Shown piece by piece: positions 1-8,232 of a stretch of DNA of 64,000 nt. Under the pieces are notes generated by a model that had not been told where the DNA came from, made no database searches, and saw nothing but the letters and a program-made list of their open reading frames with translations. Both the position numbers and the translations under genes were made by a program. Position 1 is the first letter of the stretch; each line of letters starts with the position of its first letter. The DNA is from Fen-183 sp036504335 (GTDB lineage Bacteria > Acidobacteriota > Thermoanaerobaculia > UBA5066): positions 12,010 to 76,009 of the forward strand of contig DASXVJ010000024.1 of the NCBI GenBank assembly GCA_036504335.1, given 5' to 3'.

Positions 1-6
1 GAAGCG

Positions 7-828
7 GTGAGCGCGCCCGGCACGCTCCTCGTCGTGGCCGGCGTCTTCGTCCGAGACGGGCGGCTTCTGCTCGCGCGCCGGCCGGCGGGCCGCCCGTGGG
101 CGGGCCTCTGGGAGTTTCCGGGCGGCAAGGTGGAGGCGGGCGAGACGCCCGAGGACGCCCTGGTGCGCGAATGGCGAGAAGAAATGGACGTGACTCCGGT
201 GGGGCTGACCCCCTGGAGATTCGAGACCAGCGCCGGAGCCGCGCCGGACGGAGCGTCGCCACACGTGACGCTGTTGTTTCTTCGAATAGCTGGATTGGCC
301 GGCGTGCCGCGCGCCGCCGGCGTGGACGCCGTCAGGTTCTCATCCGCGCCCGAGGCGCGCCTTCTTCCGACGCCGCCGCTCGACGCTCCTGCCCTCACAT
401 GGCTCATGGAAGAGGGGGGCGGCGTCTTCGCGGACACGGAGTCGGACGAGGGCCGCGACCTCGTTCGAGCGCTCGCCGACCGCTCCCCCTTCATAGAAAA
501 CTCCGACTCCCTCCCCTCGGTCCGTGCCCTGGCGTTCCGGAAACCCCGAAGGGACGGCGCGGGCACGGTCTCCGGCCTTCTCGTCGCGACGCCGGACGGC
601 GGCGCGCGGGCGTACCGGAACGTCTGCCCCCACGTTCCGATCCCGCTCGACCGGGGCGGCGAGCCGCTCCTGACCGAGGAGGGCTTCCTCGCGTGCCGCA
701 ACCACGGCGCGCTCTTCGCGGTGGAGGACGGGTTCTGCGTGGCCGGGCCGTGCGCGGGCGAGTCGCTCGAGCCGATCCCGGTCGAGCCGCGCGGCGCAGG
801 CTGGGCCCTTGCCGGAGGCGGAGCGTGA
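7..828 (+). CDS. Nudix hydrolase fused to a Rieske [2Fe-2S] domain
   Basis: The N-terminal half is a MutT-like Nudix hydrolase, a family that cleaves nucleoside diphosphate-X compounds. The Nudix box spans residues 40-62 and ends REWREEMDV, with Asp where Gly is usual near the end. The C-terminal 110 residues form a Rieske-like domain with Cys207-Pro-His209 and Cys230-x2-His233, the four ligands of a [2Fe-2S] cluster. About 60 residues of linker join the halves and carry two copies of the dispersed AT-rich motif. The GTG start lies at the window edge, so an upstream start cannot be excluded. The stop overlaps the next gene as GTGA. I see both domains; a combined substrate is unknown. Confidence 0.85.
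   Translation: MSAPGTLLVVAGVFVRDGRLLLARRPAGRPWAGLWEFPGGKVEAGETPEDALVREWREEMDVTPVGLTPWRFETSAGAAPDGASPHVTLLFLRIAGLAGVPRAAGVDAVRFSSAPEARLLPTPPLDAPALTWLMEEGGGVFADTESDEGRDLVRALADRSPFIENSDSLPSVRALAFRKPRRDGAGTVSGLLVATPDGGARAYRNVCPHVPIPLDRGGEPLLTEEGFLACRNHGALFAVEDGFCVAGPCAGESLEPIPVEPRGAGWALAGGGA
277..289 (+). repeat. Dispersed AT-rich motif, copy in the Nudix-Rieske linker
   Basis: TTTCTTCGAATAG, read here in frame as F-L-R-I. It is a short copy of the dispersed family described in the findings. A more degenerate reverse copy may lie at 485-503. Confidence 0.45.
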
Positions 829-2111
829 ACGACGGCCTGCTCCTCGCCCTCTACGTCCTCTGCGCGATGGGTTCGGCGTTCTTCTCGTCCGCCGAGACGG
901 CGATCACGTCCGTCACCGACTCGGCGATCTTCCGGATGAAGAGCGAGGGGCGGCGGGGCGCCGAGCGTCTCGAGCGCCTGCGCGCGGACCTCCCGAAGAC
1001 GCTCGGCACGCTCCTCGTCGGGAACACGCTCGCGAACGCCGCGGCCGGCTCGCTCGGCGCCGGCATCGCGATCTCGGCCTTCGGCGAAAAGTGGGGCGTC
1101 CTCGTCGCCACCGTCCTCACGTCGATCCTCCTCCTCGTCGTCGCCGAGGTCACGCCCAAGACGCTCGCCGCGCGCAGGCCCGAAGCGCTCTCGCTCCTCT
1201 TCGTCGGCCCCATCGAGACGTTCGTGAAGATCCTGACTCCCGCGACCGCCCTTCTCTCGGCCGTCGCGCGCTGGATCCTCGGGCCGTTCGGCGTCGAGGA
1301 GTCCGCCGACGTCACCGAGGAGGACGTCAAGAGCGTCATCTCCCTCTCGCGCGAGCAGGGCGGCCTCAAGCGCGAGGAGAGCGACCTCCTGCACGCCGTC
1401 CTCGCGTTCGGCGACACGCCGGTGCGCGACGCGATGGTGCCGGGGGCCCGGATCGTCTCGCTCGACGTCGCGTCGTCGTTCGAGCGGGTCGAAGCGGTCT
1501 GCCGCGAGCACCGTTACAGCCGCTACCCCGTCACGCGGGGCCACGAGGACGAGATCGTCGGGATCCTGCACGTCAAGGACCTCTTCGACGTGTCGGATGC
1601 CGAGGAGGCGACGTTCGATCTCTCGCGCTACCTGCGGCCCGCCGTTTTCGTCCCCGAGCTGAAGCGCGCCGAGGACCTCCTGCGCGAGATGCGGCGCCGC
1701 CGCTTCCACATGGCGGTCGTCGTGGCCGAGAGCGGCGCCGTCGCCGGCCTCGTCACGCTCGAGGACCTCATCGAGCAGATCGTCGGGGACATCTTCGACG
1801 AGCACGACGAGCCCGCGCGGCCGCCCGTGGCCGAAGGGACTTCCCTGCTCGTCGAAGGAGGGTATCCTCTGGCCTCGCTCGAGCGGGATCTTGCCGTCTC
1901 GTTCGACGACCCGGAGGCCGAGACGGTCGCCGGTTTCCTCCTCCGCAAGTTCGGACGCATCCCCCGCGCGGGCGCCCGCACCCGCGCGGGCCGCGTCGAG
2001 TTCCTCGTCGAACGCGCCACTCCCCGGGCCATCGAGCGCGTTCGCATCCTCCGACCGGACGCTCCGCGGCCCGCGGGCGACGCCGACAACCGAAAGGCCA
2101 TCCCAACTTGA
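825..2111 (+). CDS. CNNM/CorC-HlyC family transporter with CBS pair
   Basis: This 428-residue protein has an N-terminal DUF21 (CNNM) membrane domain with several hydrophobic helices in residues 1-190. A CBS-domain pair follows at about residues 200-330, and a C-terminal CorC_HlyC (transporter-associated) domain ends it. The family is linked to Mg2+ or Co2+ efflux or homeostasis at the inner membrane. The start is the GTG that overlaps the upstream stop (GTGA). The long in-frame stretch before it reads through the upstream gene and is rejected. It is translationally coupled to both neighbours. Confidence 0.85.
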   Translation: MNDGLLLALYVLCAMGSAFFSSAETAITSVTDSAIFRMKSEGRRGAERLERLRADLPKTLGTLLVGNTLANAAAGSLGAGIAISAFGEKWGVLVATVLTSILLLVVAEVTPKTLAARRPEALSLLFVGPIETFVKILTPATALLSAVARWILGPFGVEESADVTEEDVKSVISLSREQGGLKREESDLLHAVLAFGDTPVRDAMVPGARIVSLDVASSFERVEAVCREHRYSRYPVTRGHEDEIVGILHVKDLFDVSDAEEATFDLSRYLRPAVFVPELKRAEDLLREMRRRRFHMAVVVAESGAVAGLVTLEDLIEQIVGDIFDEHDEPARPPVAEGTSLLVEGGYPLASLERDLAVSFDDPEAETVAGFLLRKFGRIPRAGARTRAGRVEFLVERATPRAIERVRILRPDAPRPAGDADNRKAIPT

Positions 2112-3115
2112 CTCCCAAAAATCGCATCGTGACCCTCGTCCCCGGAGACGGAATCGGCCCCGAGATCACGGCGGCCGTCGTGGAGATCCTCGCGGCCGCC
2201 GGCGCCCCCATCACGTGGGAGCGCCACGACGCCGGGGAAATCGCGTTCCGCGACACGGGCAATCCGCTTCCACCCGACATCGTGGCCTCCGTCCACCGCA
2301 CCAAGGTCTGCCTCAAGGGCCCGGTCACGACCCCGATCGGCGGCGGCTACAAGAGCGTGAACGTCTCGCTCCGCCAGGCCCTCGACCTGTACGCGAACCT
2401 CCGTCCCGTGAAGAACCTCCCGAACATCGCCTCGCGGTACGGAGACCTCGACCTCGTCGTCGTCCGCGAGAACACCGAGGACCTCTACTCGGGCATCGAG
2501 CACGTCGTCGTGCCGGGCGTCGTCGAGTCCATCAAGATCATCACGGAGAAGGCGTCCACGCGCATCGCGCGTTTTGCGTTCGAGTACGCCCGCACGCACG
2601 GCCGCCGGCGCATCACGGCCGTCCACAAGGCGAACATCATGAAGCTCTCGGACGGCCTCTTCCTCGACTGCTTCCGCACGGTCGCGAAGGAGTACGCGGA
2701 CATCCAGGCCGACGACGTCATCGTGGACGCCGCGTGCATGAAGCTCGTGATGAACCCGAAGCAGTTCGACATGCTGCTGCTCGAGAACCTCTACGGCGAC
2801 ATCATCAGCGACCTCGCTTCCGGGCTCGTCGGCGGCCTCGGCATCACGCCCGGCGCCAACCTCGGAACGCAGTGCGCGGTGTTCGAGTCGGTGCACGGCT
2901 CGGCGCCCGACATCGCGGGCAAGGGCATCGCGAACCCGACCGCCCTCCTGCTCTCGGCGACGATGCTCCTCCGCCACATCGGCGAGGACGAGCGGGCCGC
3001 GCGCGTCGAGAAGGCCCTCAACGCCGCGATGGCCGACGGCAGCGCGAAGACGCGCGACGTCGGCGGCACGGCCACGACCGCCGCGTACGCCCAGGCGGTC
3101 ATCGCCCGCCTCTGA
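2108..3115 (+). CDS. NAD-type isocitrate/isopropylmalate dehydrogenase family protein
   Basis: A beta-decarboxylating dehydrogenase of 335 residues. It has the early VPGDGIGPE motif, the substrate-binding stretch with SVNVSLRQ and LYANLRPVK, the VVRENTEDLYSG block, and GSAPDIAGKGIANPTA near the C-terminus. SxN followed by YANLRPVK resembles the bacterial NAD-dependent isocitrate dehydrogenases more than LeuB, so a TCA-cycle role is likely but not certain. The TTG start at 2108 overlaps the upstream stop (TTGA). A GTG seven codons later is a possible alternative start. Confidence 0.85.
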   Translation: MTPKNRIVTLVPGDGIGPEITAAVVEILAAAGAPITWERHDAGEIAFRDTGNPLPPDIVASVHRTKVCLKGPVTTPIGGGYKSVNVSLRQALDLYANLRPVKNLPNIASRYGDLDLVVVRENTEDLYSGIEHVVVPGVVESIKIITEKASTRIARFAFEYARTHGRRRITAVHKANIMKLSDGLFLDCFRTVAKEYADIQADDVIVDAACMKLVMNPKQFDMLLLENLYGDIISDLASGLVGGLGITPGANLGTQCAVFESVHGSAPDIAGKGIANPTALLLSATMLLRHIGEDERAARVEKALNAAMADGSAKTRDVGGTATTAAYAQAVIARL

Positions 3116-3408
3116 TGCCGAAGATCGTCTTCCTGAACGAGGGCCGCCGCGCCGAGGTCGCCGCCGGCACGACCGTCCTGGCCGCGGCCGACGCGCTGCG
3201 CGTCCCGATCGGGCGCGTCTGCGGCGGCGGCGGCACGTGCTCGACGTGCCGCGTCGAGGTCGTGGCCGGGGCGGAGAACCTCTCCCCGATCGACGAGAAC
3301 GAGATCGCATACGAGCTCGGCCCGGGGGTCCGCCTCGCATGCCAGGCGCGCATCGCGGGCGACGTCGGCGTCCGGGTTCTCGTGATCCCGCGGACGCTGG
3401 TGGTGTGA
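3115..3408 (+). CDS. 2Fe-2S plant-type ferredoxin
   Basis: A 97-residue ferredoxin with the binding pattern CGGGGTCSTC followed by a distal Cys in RLACQA. It probably carries electrons for an undetermined partner. The ATG overlaps the isocitrate dehydrogenase stop by one base (TGATG), implying co-translation. Confidence 0.85.
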   Translation: MPKIVFLNEGRRAEVAAGTTVLAAADALRVPIGRVCGGGGTCSTCRVEVVAGAENLSPIDENEIAYELGPGVRLACQARIAGDVGVRVLVIPRTLVV

Positions 3409-3409
3409 C

Positions 3410-4108
3410 GTGAGCCGCCCCTCCATCCGCCGTGCGCTCAAGCGCTCCGGGGCCGTCATGCCGCCGCGGCCGCCGCGCACCGGGCCGCGCAACCTCGGCA
3501 GGGTCCCGCCACCGAAGATCTTCCTTCCCGGCGAGAGCACCGAGGCGGGCGTCCTCGACTTCTCCGCGATCTTCGGACGGAAGGCGCCCGTCGAGCTGGA
3601 AATCGGCGTCGGCAAGGGCCGCTTCCTCCTGAACGCCGCCGCGGCGAACCGCGATCGGGACTACTTCGGCCTCGAGATCGAGGCGGAGTACGCGGCGATC
3701 GTGCGCGTGCGCGCCGAACGCGCGGGCCTCGCGAACGTGCGCGTGGAGCGGCTCGACGGCAAGGCCTTCGTCGCGACGCGCCTCGCGCCCGGCTGCCTCT
3801 CCGCCCTGCACGTCTACTTCCCGGATCCCTGGCCCAAGAAGCGGCACCACAAGAGACGCCTCGTGGACCCCGACTGGGCGGCCGCGGCGGCGCGCGCGCT
3901 CGAGCCGGGCGGGCTCCTGAAGGTCGCGTCGGACCATGCCGGGTACTGGGCCGTCATCGACGCGGTCCTTTCGGCGGAGCCCCTCTTCGCGAGGCTCTCC
4001 GAGGGGGAGGCCGGCGAGTGGTCGACGGGGACGAACTACGAGCTGAAGTTCCTGAAGAGCGGCCGGCCGATCCGGAAGGCGGTCTTCCGCCGCCTCGCCG
4101 TCCCCTAG
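3410..4108 (+). CDS. trmB: tRNA (guanine-N7-)-methyltransferase
   Basis: TrmB makes m7G46 in tRNA variable loops using S-adenosylmethionine. The SAM motif ELEIGVGKGRF, the YFPDPWPKKRHHKRR signature and the late TNYELKF block are all present. At 232 residues the length is typical. A GTG start directly after the ferredoxin stop is the most upstream choice. A short basic, proline-rich N-terminus precedes the catalytic domain. Its end overlaps convergent pgsA by four bases. Confidence 0.92.
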   Translation: MSRPSIRRALKRSGAVMPPRPPRTGPRNLGRVPPPKIFLPGESTEAGVLDFSAIFGRKAPVELEIGVGKGRFLLNAAAANRDRDYFGLEIEAEYAAIVRVRAERAGLANVRVERLDGKAFVATRLAPGCLSALHVYFPDPWPKKRHHKRRLVDPDWAAAAARALEPGGLLKVASDHAGYWAVIDAVLSAEPLFARLSEGEAGEWSTGTNYELKFLKSGRPIRKAVFRRLAVP

Positions 4109-4680
4109 GGCGAGCCCCCGCCCGGCTCGCGCTCCATGGCGAGCAGCGGCCGGAGGAACTTCCGGAAGTAATCGAAGCCGGAGATCAGGGTCATCGCCAT
4201 CATGACGTAGAGGGCCGCGCGGCCCGTTTTGCGCCAGAGGCCGATGTCGTCGAGCTTCGCGCCGAGGATCATGAGCGAGATCCCGACGATCTGCGTCCCC
4301 ATCTTCCACTTGCCGAGCTTGCTCGCCGCGATCGTGATCCCGTGCGAAGACGCGATCGAGCGGAGGCCCGACACCGCGAATTCGCGCCCAATGATGATGC
4401 AGACCGCCCACGCGTCGGCCTCCTGGAGGTCCACGAGCGAGATGAGCGCCGCCGAGACGAGCAGCTTGTCCGCGATCGGGTCGAGCAGCATCCCGACCGT
4501 CGTCACCTTCTTGTACCGGCGCGCGAACCAGCCGTCCGCCCAGTCCGTGAGCGCGGCGAAGAGGAACACGCCAAGCGCCATGTATTCGCGCGCCGGCAGC
4601 TTCGTCAGAAGGAGGACGACGAGGAGCGGAACGAGAAAGATGCGGAGGAGCGTCAGGGCGTTCGGGACGTTGAAGAGCAC
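4105..4680 (-). CDS. pgsA: CDP-diacylglycerol-glycerol-3-phosphate 3-phosphatidyltransferase
   Basis: Inner-membrane enzyme making phosphatidylglycerol phosphate. The CDP-alcohol phosphotransferase motif DG-x2-AR-x8-G-x3-D-x3-D is complete (DGWFAR through DPIAD), and the 191 residues contain several hydrophobic helices. It starts with GTG. The gene is convergent with trmB and divergent from the phosphohexomutase, whose start lies 75 bp away. Confidence 0.93.
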   Translation of the reverse strand: MLFNVPNALTLLRIFLVPLLVVLLLTKLPAREYMALGVFLFAALTDWADGWFARRYKKVTTVGMLLDPIADKLLVSAALISLVDLQEADAWAVCIIIGREFAVSGLRSIASSHGITIAASKLGKWKMGTQIVGISLMILGAKLDDIGLWRKTGRAALYVMMAMTLISGFDYFRKFLRPLLAMEREPGGGSP

Positions 4681-4755
4681 CGGGGCGCGATTCTAGACCC
4701 CGCGTTCCGCCCACGCTGGACAGCCTGCCCCCCGGGGCCGAGAATCCCCCTGCTC

Positions 4756-6174
4756 ATGTCCGCGCCCCCCATCGTCTTCGGGACGGACGGCTGGCGCGGC
4801 CAGATCGCCCGGGACCTCACGTTCGAGTCCGTCCTCCGCGTCGTCGACGCCGCCGGCGCGTGGAACGTCTCGCCCGAAAACGGCGAGCCCGGCGATCCGT
4901 GGACGGTTGCGCTGGTCCACGACACGCGCTTCCTCTCGCCCGAGCTCGCCGCCGAGGGCGCGGCCCGCCTCGCCTCGCAGGGCTTCCGCGTCCTCCTGGC
5001 AGACCGCCCCGTGCCGACGCCGTGCGCGTCGTGGCACGTCAAGTCCCGCGGCCTGCGCGCGGGCCTCGCGATCACGGCCTCGCACAACCCGGCGCTCTGG
5101 AACGGCGTGAAGGTGAAGTCGTGGTTCGGCGGCAGCGCGACGCCCGCGACGTACGACGCCGTCGCCCGCTCCGCGGACCGCCCGCTCCCGGCCCGGCCCG
5201 GCGGGGCCGTCGAAAAGCTCGACCTCCACGCCGGCTACCGTGACGCGATCGCCTCGCGGGTCGACCTCGCCGCGATCCGCGGCGCGGGCCTGAACGTCCT
5301 CTTCGACTCGATGCACGGCGCGGCCGGGACGCTGCTCGAGGAGATCGTCGGGACCGGCCACGCGACGCGGGTCACGACGCTTCGCGCCGCGCGCGACCCG
5401 CTCTTCGGAGGCGTCAACCCCGAACCGATCCCTTCCCACCTCGGCGCGTCGTTGGACGAGCTCCGGCGCCGGCGGTACGACGTGGCGCTCGCGAGCGACG
5501 GCGACGGCGACCGCCTCGGCGTCCTCGACGCAGGCGGGACGTTCGTGACGCCGCACCGGATCCTCGCGCTCCTCGCCGAGAGCCTCACGGCCCGGGGCCG
5601 CATTTCCGGGGGAATCGCGAAGACGTTCTCGACGTCGCTGCTGCTCGACCGCGTCGCCGCGGCCCTCGGCGTTCCCCTGTACGTGACGCCGATCGGCTTC
5701 AAGCACATCGCCGAGAAGATGATGTCGGGCGAGGTCGCGATCGGCGGCGAGGAGTCCGGCGGCCTCGGCGTCGGGTTCTACCTCCCGGAACGCGACGGCG
5801 TCCTCTCGGCGCTCCTCGTCCTCGAGGCCGTCGCGCACTCGGGCGGGTCGTTCGACGCCCTCCTGAAGAAACAGGACGCGGCTTACGGCGCGTTCGCGTA
5901 CGGCCGTCGCGACCTGCACCTCCCCATGCCGCTCCTGAAAGAGTTTGTCGGGGCCCTGAAGGCGTCTCCGCCGGCGAGCCGCGCGGGTCAGAAGGTCACG
6001 GCCGTCGAGGACCTCGACGGCGTGAAGCTGATCTTCGGAGGGCGCGGCTGGCTCCTCCATCGCCTCTCGGGCACGGAGCCCGTCATTCGTATCTACGCCG
6101 AGCACGAGGATGAGCGCGTCGTCGACGCGCTCCTGGAAGAGACCGAGGCCGAGCTCCGGCGCCGCGCGGGCTGA
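4756..6174 (+). CDS. Phosphohexomutase (phosphoglucomutase/phosphomannomutase family)
   Basis: An alpha-D-phosphohexomutase of 472 residues. It shows FGTDGWRG at the N-terminus, the phosphoserine loop ITASHNP, the metal loop DGDGDR, the sugar-binding GGEESGG and the C-terminal phosphate loop RLSGTEP. Whether glucose, mannose or glucosamine phosphates are used cannot be told from the motifs. The ATG at 4756 lies just before the conserved N-terminus. The in-frame extension upstream overlaps trmB and pgsA and is rejected. Confidence 0.88.
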   Translation: MSAPPIVFGTDGWRGQIARDLTFESVLRVVDAAGAWNVSPENGEPGDPWTVALVHDTRFLSPELAAEGAARLASQGFRVLLADRPVPTPCASWHVKSRGLRAGLAITASHNPALWNGVKVKSWFGGSATPATYDAVARSADRPLPARPGGAVEKLDLHAGYRDAIASRVDLAAIRGAGLNVLFDSMHGAAGTLLEEIVGTGHATRVTTLRAARDPLFGGVNPEPIPSHLGASLDELRRRRYDVALASDGDGDRLGVLDAGGTFVTPHRILALLAESLTARGRISGGIAKTFSTSLLLDRVAAALGVPLYVTPIGFKHIAEKMMSGEVAIGGEESGGLGVGFYLPERDGVLSALLVLEAVAHSGGSFDALLKKQDAAYGAFAYGRRDLHLPMPLLKEFVGALKASPPASRAGQKVTAVEDLDGVKLIFGGRGWLLHRLSGTEPVIRIYAEHEDERVVDALLEETEAELRRRAG

Positions 6175-7458
6175 TCAGCGCGCGTCGGCCAGGACGAATC
6201 CGGCGCCGACGAACCGGAGGACCGGCCCCGCGCCGAGGCCGGCGATCGGGTCCGACTCCTCGAGAAGCTCGGGCGTGAGGTCTCCCCCGTACGCCACGAC
6301 CGCGCGTGCCGCGATCGTGAACGGGTTCTGGCGCTCGACCTCGAAGCGCGCGGGCTCCGACACGACGGAGAGCGCGACGGTGCCCGTCCCGAAGAGCTTC
6401 AGGAACGGCTGAACGATCTTGTCGCGGTACTCGAATGCCGGGTCCTCGCGGTAGGTGAGCGCTTCGTCGAACCCGAGGAGCCGGCTCGTCTCGACCGACA
6501 GGAATTCGTTGGCGAGCGCCTTCAGGTACGGAACGCGGCCCTGATCCGCGAGCAGGAGCGTTCCCTCCCCCGACGCCGTGACGAGGATGCCCGCGAGCGG
6601 CCCGTCGAGGCGGCCGTCCGTCACGAGCGACGGGACCCCCTGACGCCCCACGACCACGCCCCGGCGGACTCTCAGCCCGCCCGCGCAGGATGCCGAAAGG
6701 AATCCGCCCGGCTTGGGCGTGAACGGCCCGACCGGCGGCGCGACGTCGATTCGCGGAGCGCTCCCCGAGCGCGAGCGGACGCCCGAGCTCACGAGGTTGC
6801 GCTTTCCGCTGGCGGCGAGCGAATCGAGGGGCTCGGGCTTCACGACCGGGCTCGGTCTCGTGTCGTCGCGCACCGCCGGGGCCGGACGCGTGGCGTTCGG
6901 GCTCGCCGCGGGCGTGAGGGCCGCGGCGCGGACCTCGGCGGCGGCGGCGCGGGCGGTCCGCGCGACCGAGTCGTCGCCCTCGGAACCGTCCTTGAGCTCG
7001 GCGCCCGCCAGCCGGAAGTGCCTTTGTGCGGCCTCGTAGGCGTCCGCGCGCTGGGCGATGAGACCGAGCGTCAGGTGCGCCTTGCGGTGCGCGGGCGCGA
7101 GCGCGAGGACCTTCTCGAGCGGGTCTTTCGCCTCGGTGTCGCGGCCCGACTTGAAGAGGATCAACCCGAGGTTGAAGAGCAGGGGAACGGAGTCGTCGTG
7201 CTCCTGGAGGAGCTCGCGCGTCTTCGCCTCGGCGGGCCCGAACTGCCCGAGGTGAAAAAGCGTGATCGAGAGGTTCAGGAGGACCTCGGGATCCTGCGGG
7301 CGCAGACGCTGGGCTTCGTCGAACTCGCGGCGCGCGGCCTCGTGGTGTCCGCGGGCCATTTCTTCCTTGCCCCGGTTCAGGTGCAGGAGGAAAAGGCCGT
7401 GATCGAAGAAGGGTGCGGGCCGGAACGCCCGGGTCGTCTCGGAGCCGCGCGACGCCAT
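6175..7458 (-). CDS. TPR protein with C-terminal AIM24-like domain
   Basis: This 427-residue protein has about four tetratricopeptide repeats in residues 25-160. An Ala/Pro-rich linker follows at about 165-240, and then a beta-rich C-terminus resembling AIM24 (the TIGR00266-like fold), with glycine and hydrophobic strands from about residue 240. No signal peptide is visible, so it is probably cytoplasmic and used for protein-protein contacts. It ends back-to-back with the phosphohexomutase and lies downstream of a lytic transglycosylase on the same strand. The AIM24 assignment is by pattern only. Confidence 0.7.
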   Translation of the reverse strand: MASRGSETTRAFRPAPFFDHGLFLLHLNRGKEEMARGHHEAARREFDEAQRLRPQDPEVLLNLSITLFHLGQFGPAEAKTRELLQEHDDSVPLLFNLGLILFKSGRDTEAKDPLEKVLALAPAHRKAHLTLGLIAQRADAYEAAQRHFRLAGAELKDGSEGDDSVARTARAAAAEVRAAALTPAASPNATRPAPAVRDDTRPSPVVKPEPLDSLAASGKRNLVSSGVRSRSGSAPRIDVAPPVGPFTPKPGGFLSASCAGGLRVRRGVVVGRQGVPSLVTDGRLDGPLAGILVTASGEGTLLLADQGRVPYLKALANEFLSVETSRLLGFDEALTYREDPAFEYRDKIVQPFLKLFGTGTVALSVVSEPARFEVERQNPFTIAARAVVAYGGDLTPELLEESDPIAGLGAGPVLRFVGAGFVLADAR

Positions 7459-7467
7459 CCCGTCTCC

Positions 7468-8208
7468 CTACTGCACCCGTCCGAGGACGGGAGCGGGGCG
7501 CGCCGAGGCGACGTCGCCCGTGTTCGAGAACACCGCGGTCCCGTCCACGCGCGAGACCTTCACGGCCGTCGCCCGCGACGCCATCCGGATGGAGCCCGTC
7601 GGGACGCCCCGGAAGGCGCCGCCGACCGCGGGCACCGACGTCCCGCGGTGCGCGATGAGGACGCGCCTCACGAACTCGCGCGTCTCCGCATAGGGCGGCA
7701 CGCCCGCGTGCTTCGCCACGGCGTTCTCGCCCGCGTTGTAGCCCGCGATGGCCAGCGCGACGTCGCCCCTGAACTGGGAGAGGAGCGTCGCGAGGTACCG
7801 CACGCCGCCACGGATGCTCTGCTCGGCGTCGAAGCGGTCCGAGACGCCGAAGCGCTGCGCGGCCGCGGGCATCAGCTGCATCAGCCCGCGGGCGCCCTTC
7901 TTGGACACCGCTTTAGGGTTGAAGTCGGACTCCACGAGCATGACGCTCTTCACGAGCGTCGCGTCGACGCCCTCGGCGCGCGCCTCGGCCTCGATGATCG
8001 GGTCGAACGGGGTGGGCGTCGCCCTGCGGTCCACGAGATAGGAGTCGGACGGGGCGGCGCCGTTCACGCGCCAGCCGCTCCCGATCGAGTCGTTGAAGAT
8101 GAGGGCCGAGCCGTCCGCCTGGCGGACGAGGTGCACGTCCGCAAGAGCGGCGGTCGCGCAAAGCGACACCGCGAACGCTCCCCGGGCGGCAAAACGTCCG
8201 AAGGCCAT
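7468..8208 (-). CDS. Lytic transglycosylase (SLT domain)
   Basis: A 246-residue periplasmic peptidoglycan lytic transglycosylase. Residues 1-23 form a signal peptide ending ALA. The SLT domain includes the catalytic Glu in MLVESDFNPKAVS, the GARGLMQLMP block and AIAGYNAGE. The about 100 residues after the SLT core have no recognised domain. It shares a strand with alaS upstream and the TPR protein downstream, 9 bp apart. Confidence 0.88.
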   Translation of the reverse strand: MAFGRFAARGAFAVSLCATAALADVHLVRQADGSALIFNDSIGSGWRVNGAAPSDSYLVDRRATPTPFDPIIEAEARAEGVDATLVKSVMLVESDFNPKAVSKKGARGLMQLMPAAAQRFGVSDRFDAEQSIRGGVRYLATLLSQFRGDVALAIAGYNAGENAVAKHAGVPPYAETREFVRRVLIAHRGTSVPAVGGAFRGVPTGSIRMASRATAVKVSRVDGTAVFSNTGDVASARPAPVLGRVQ

Positions 8209-8232
8209 GGCCTACAAATTATAGACGATGGC

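Noticed and set aside
1628..4714. Very long minus-strand frame (1028 codons)
   Set aside because: It overlaps several solid plus-strand genes; long antisense frames are expected at this GC content and it shows no protein motifs.
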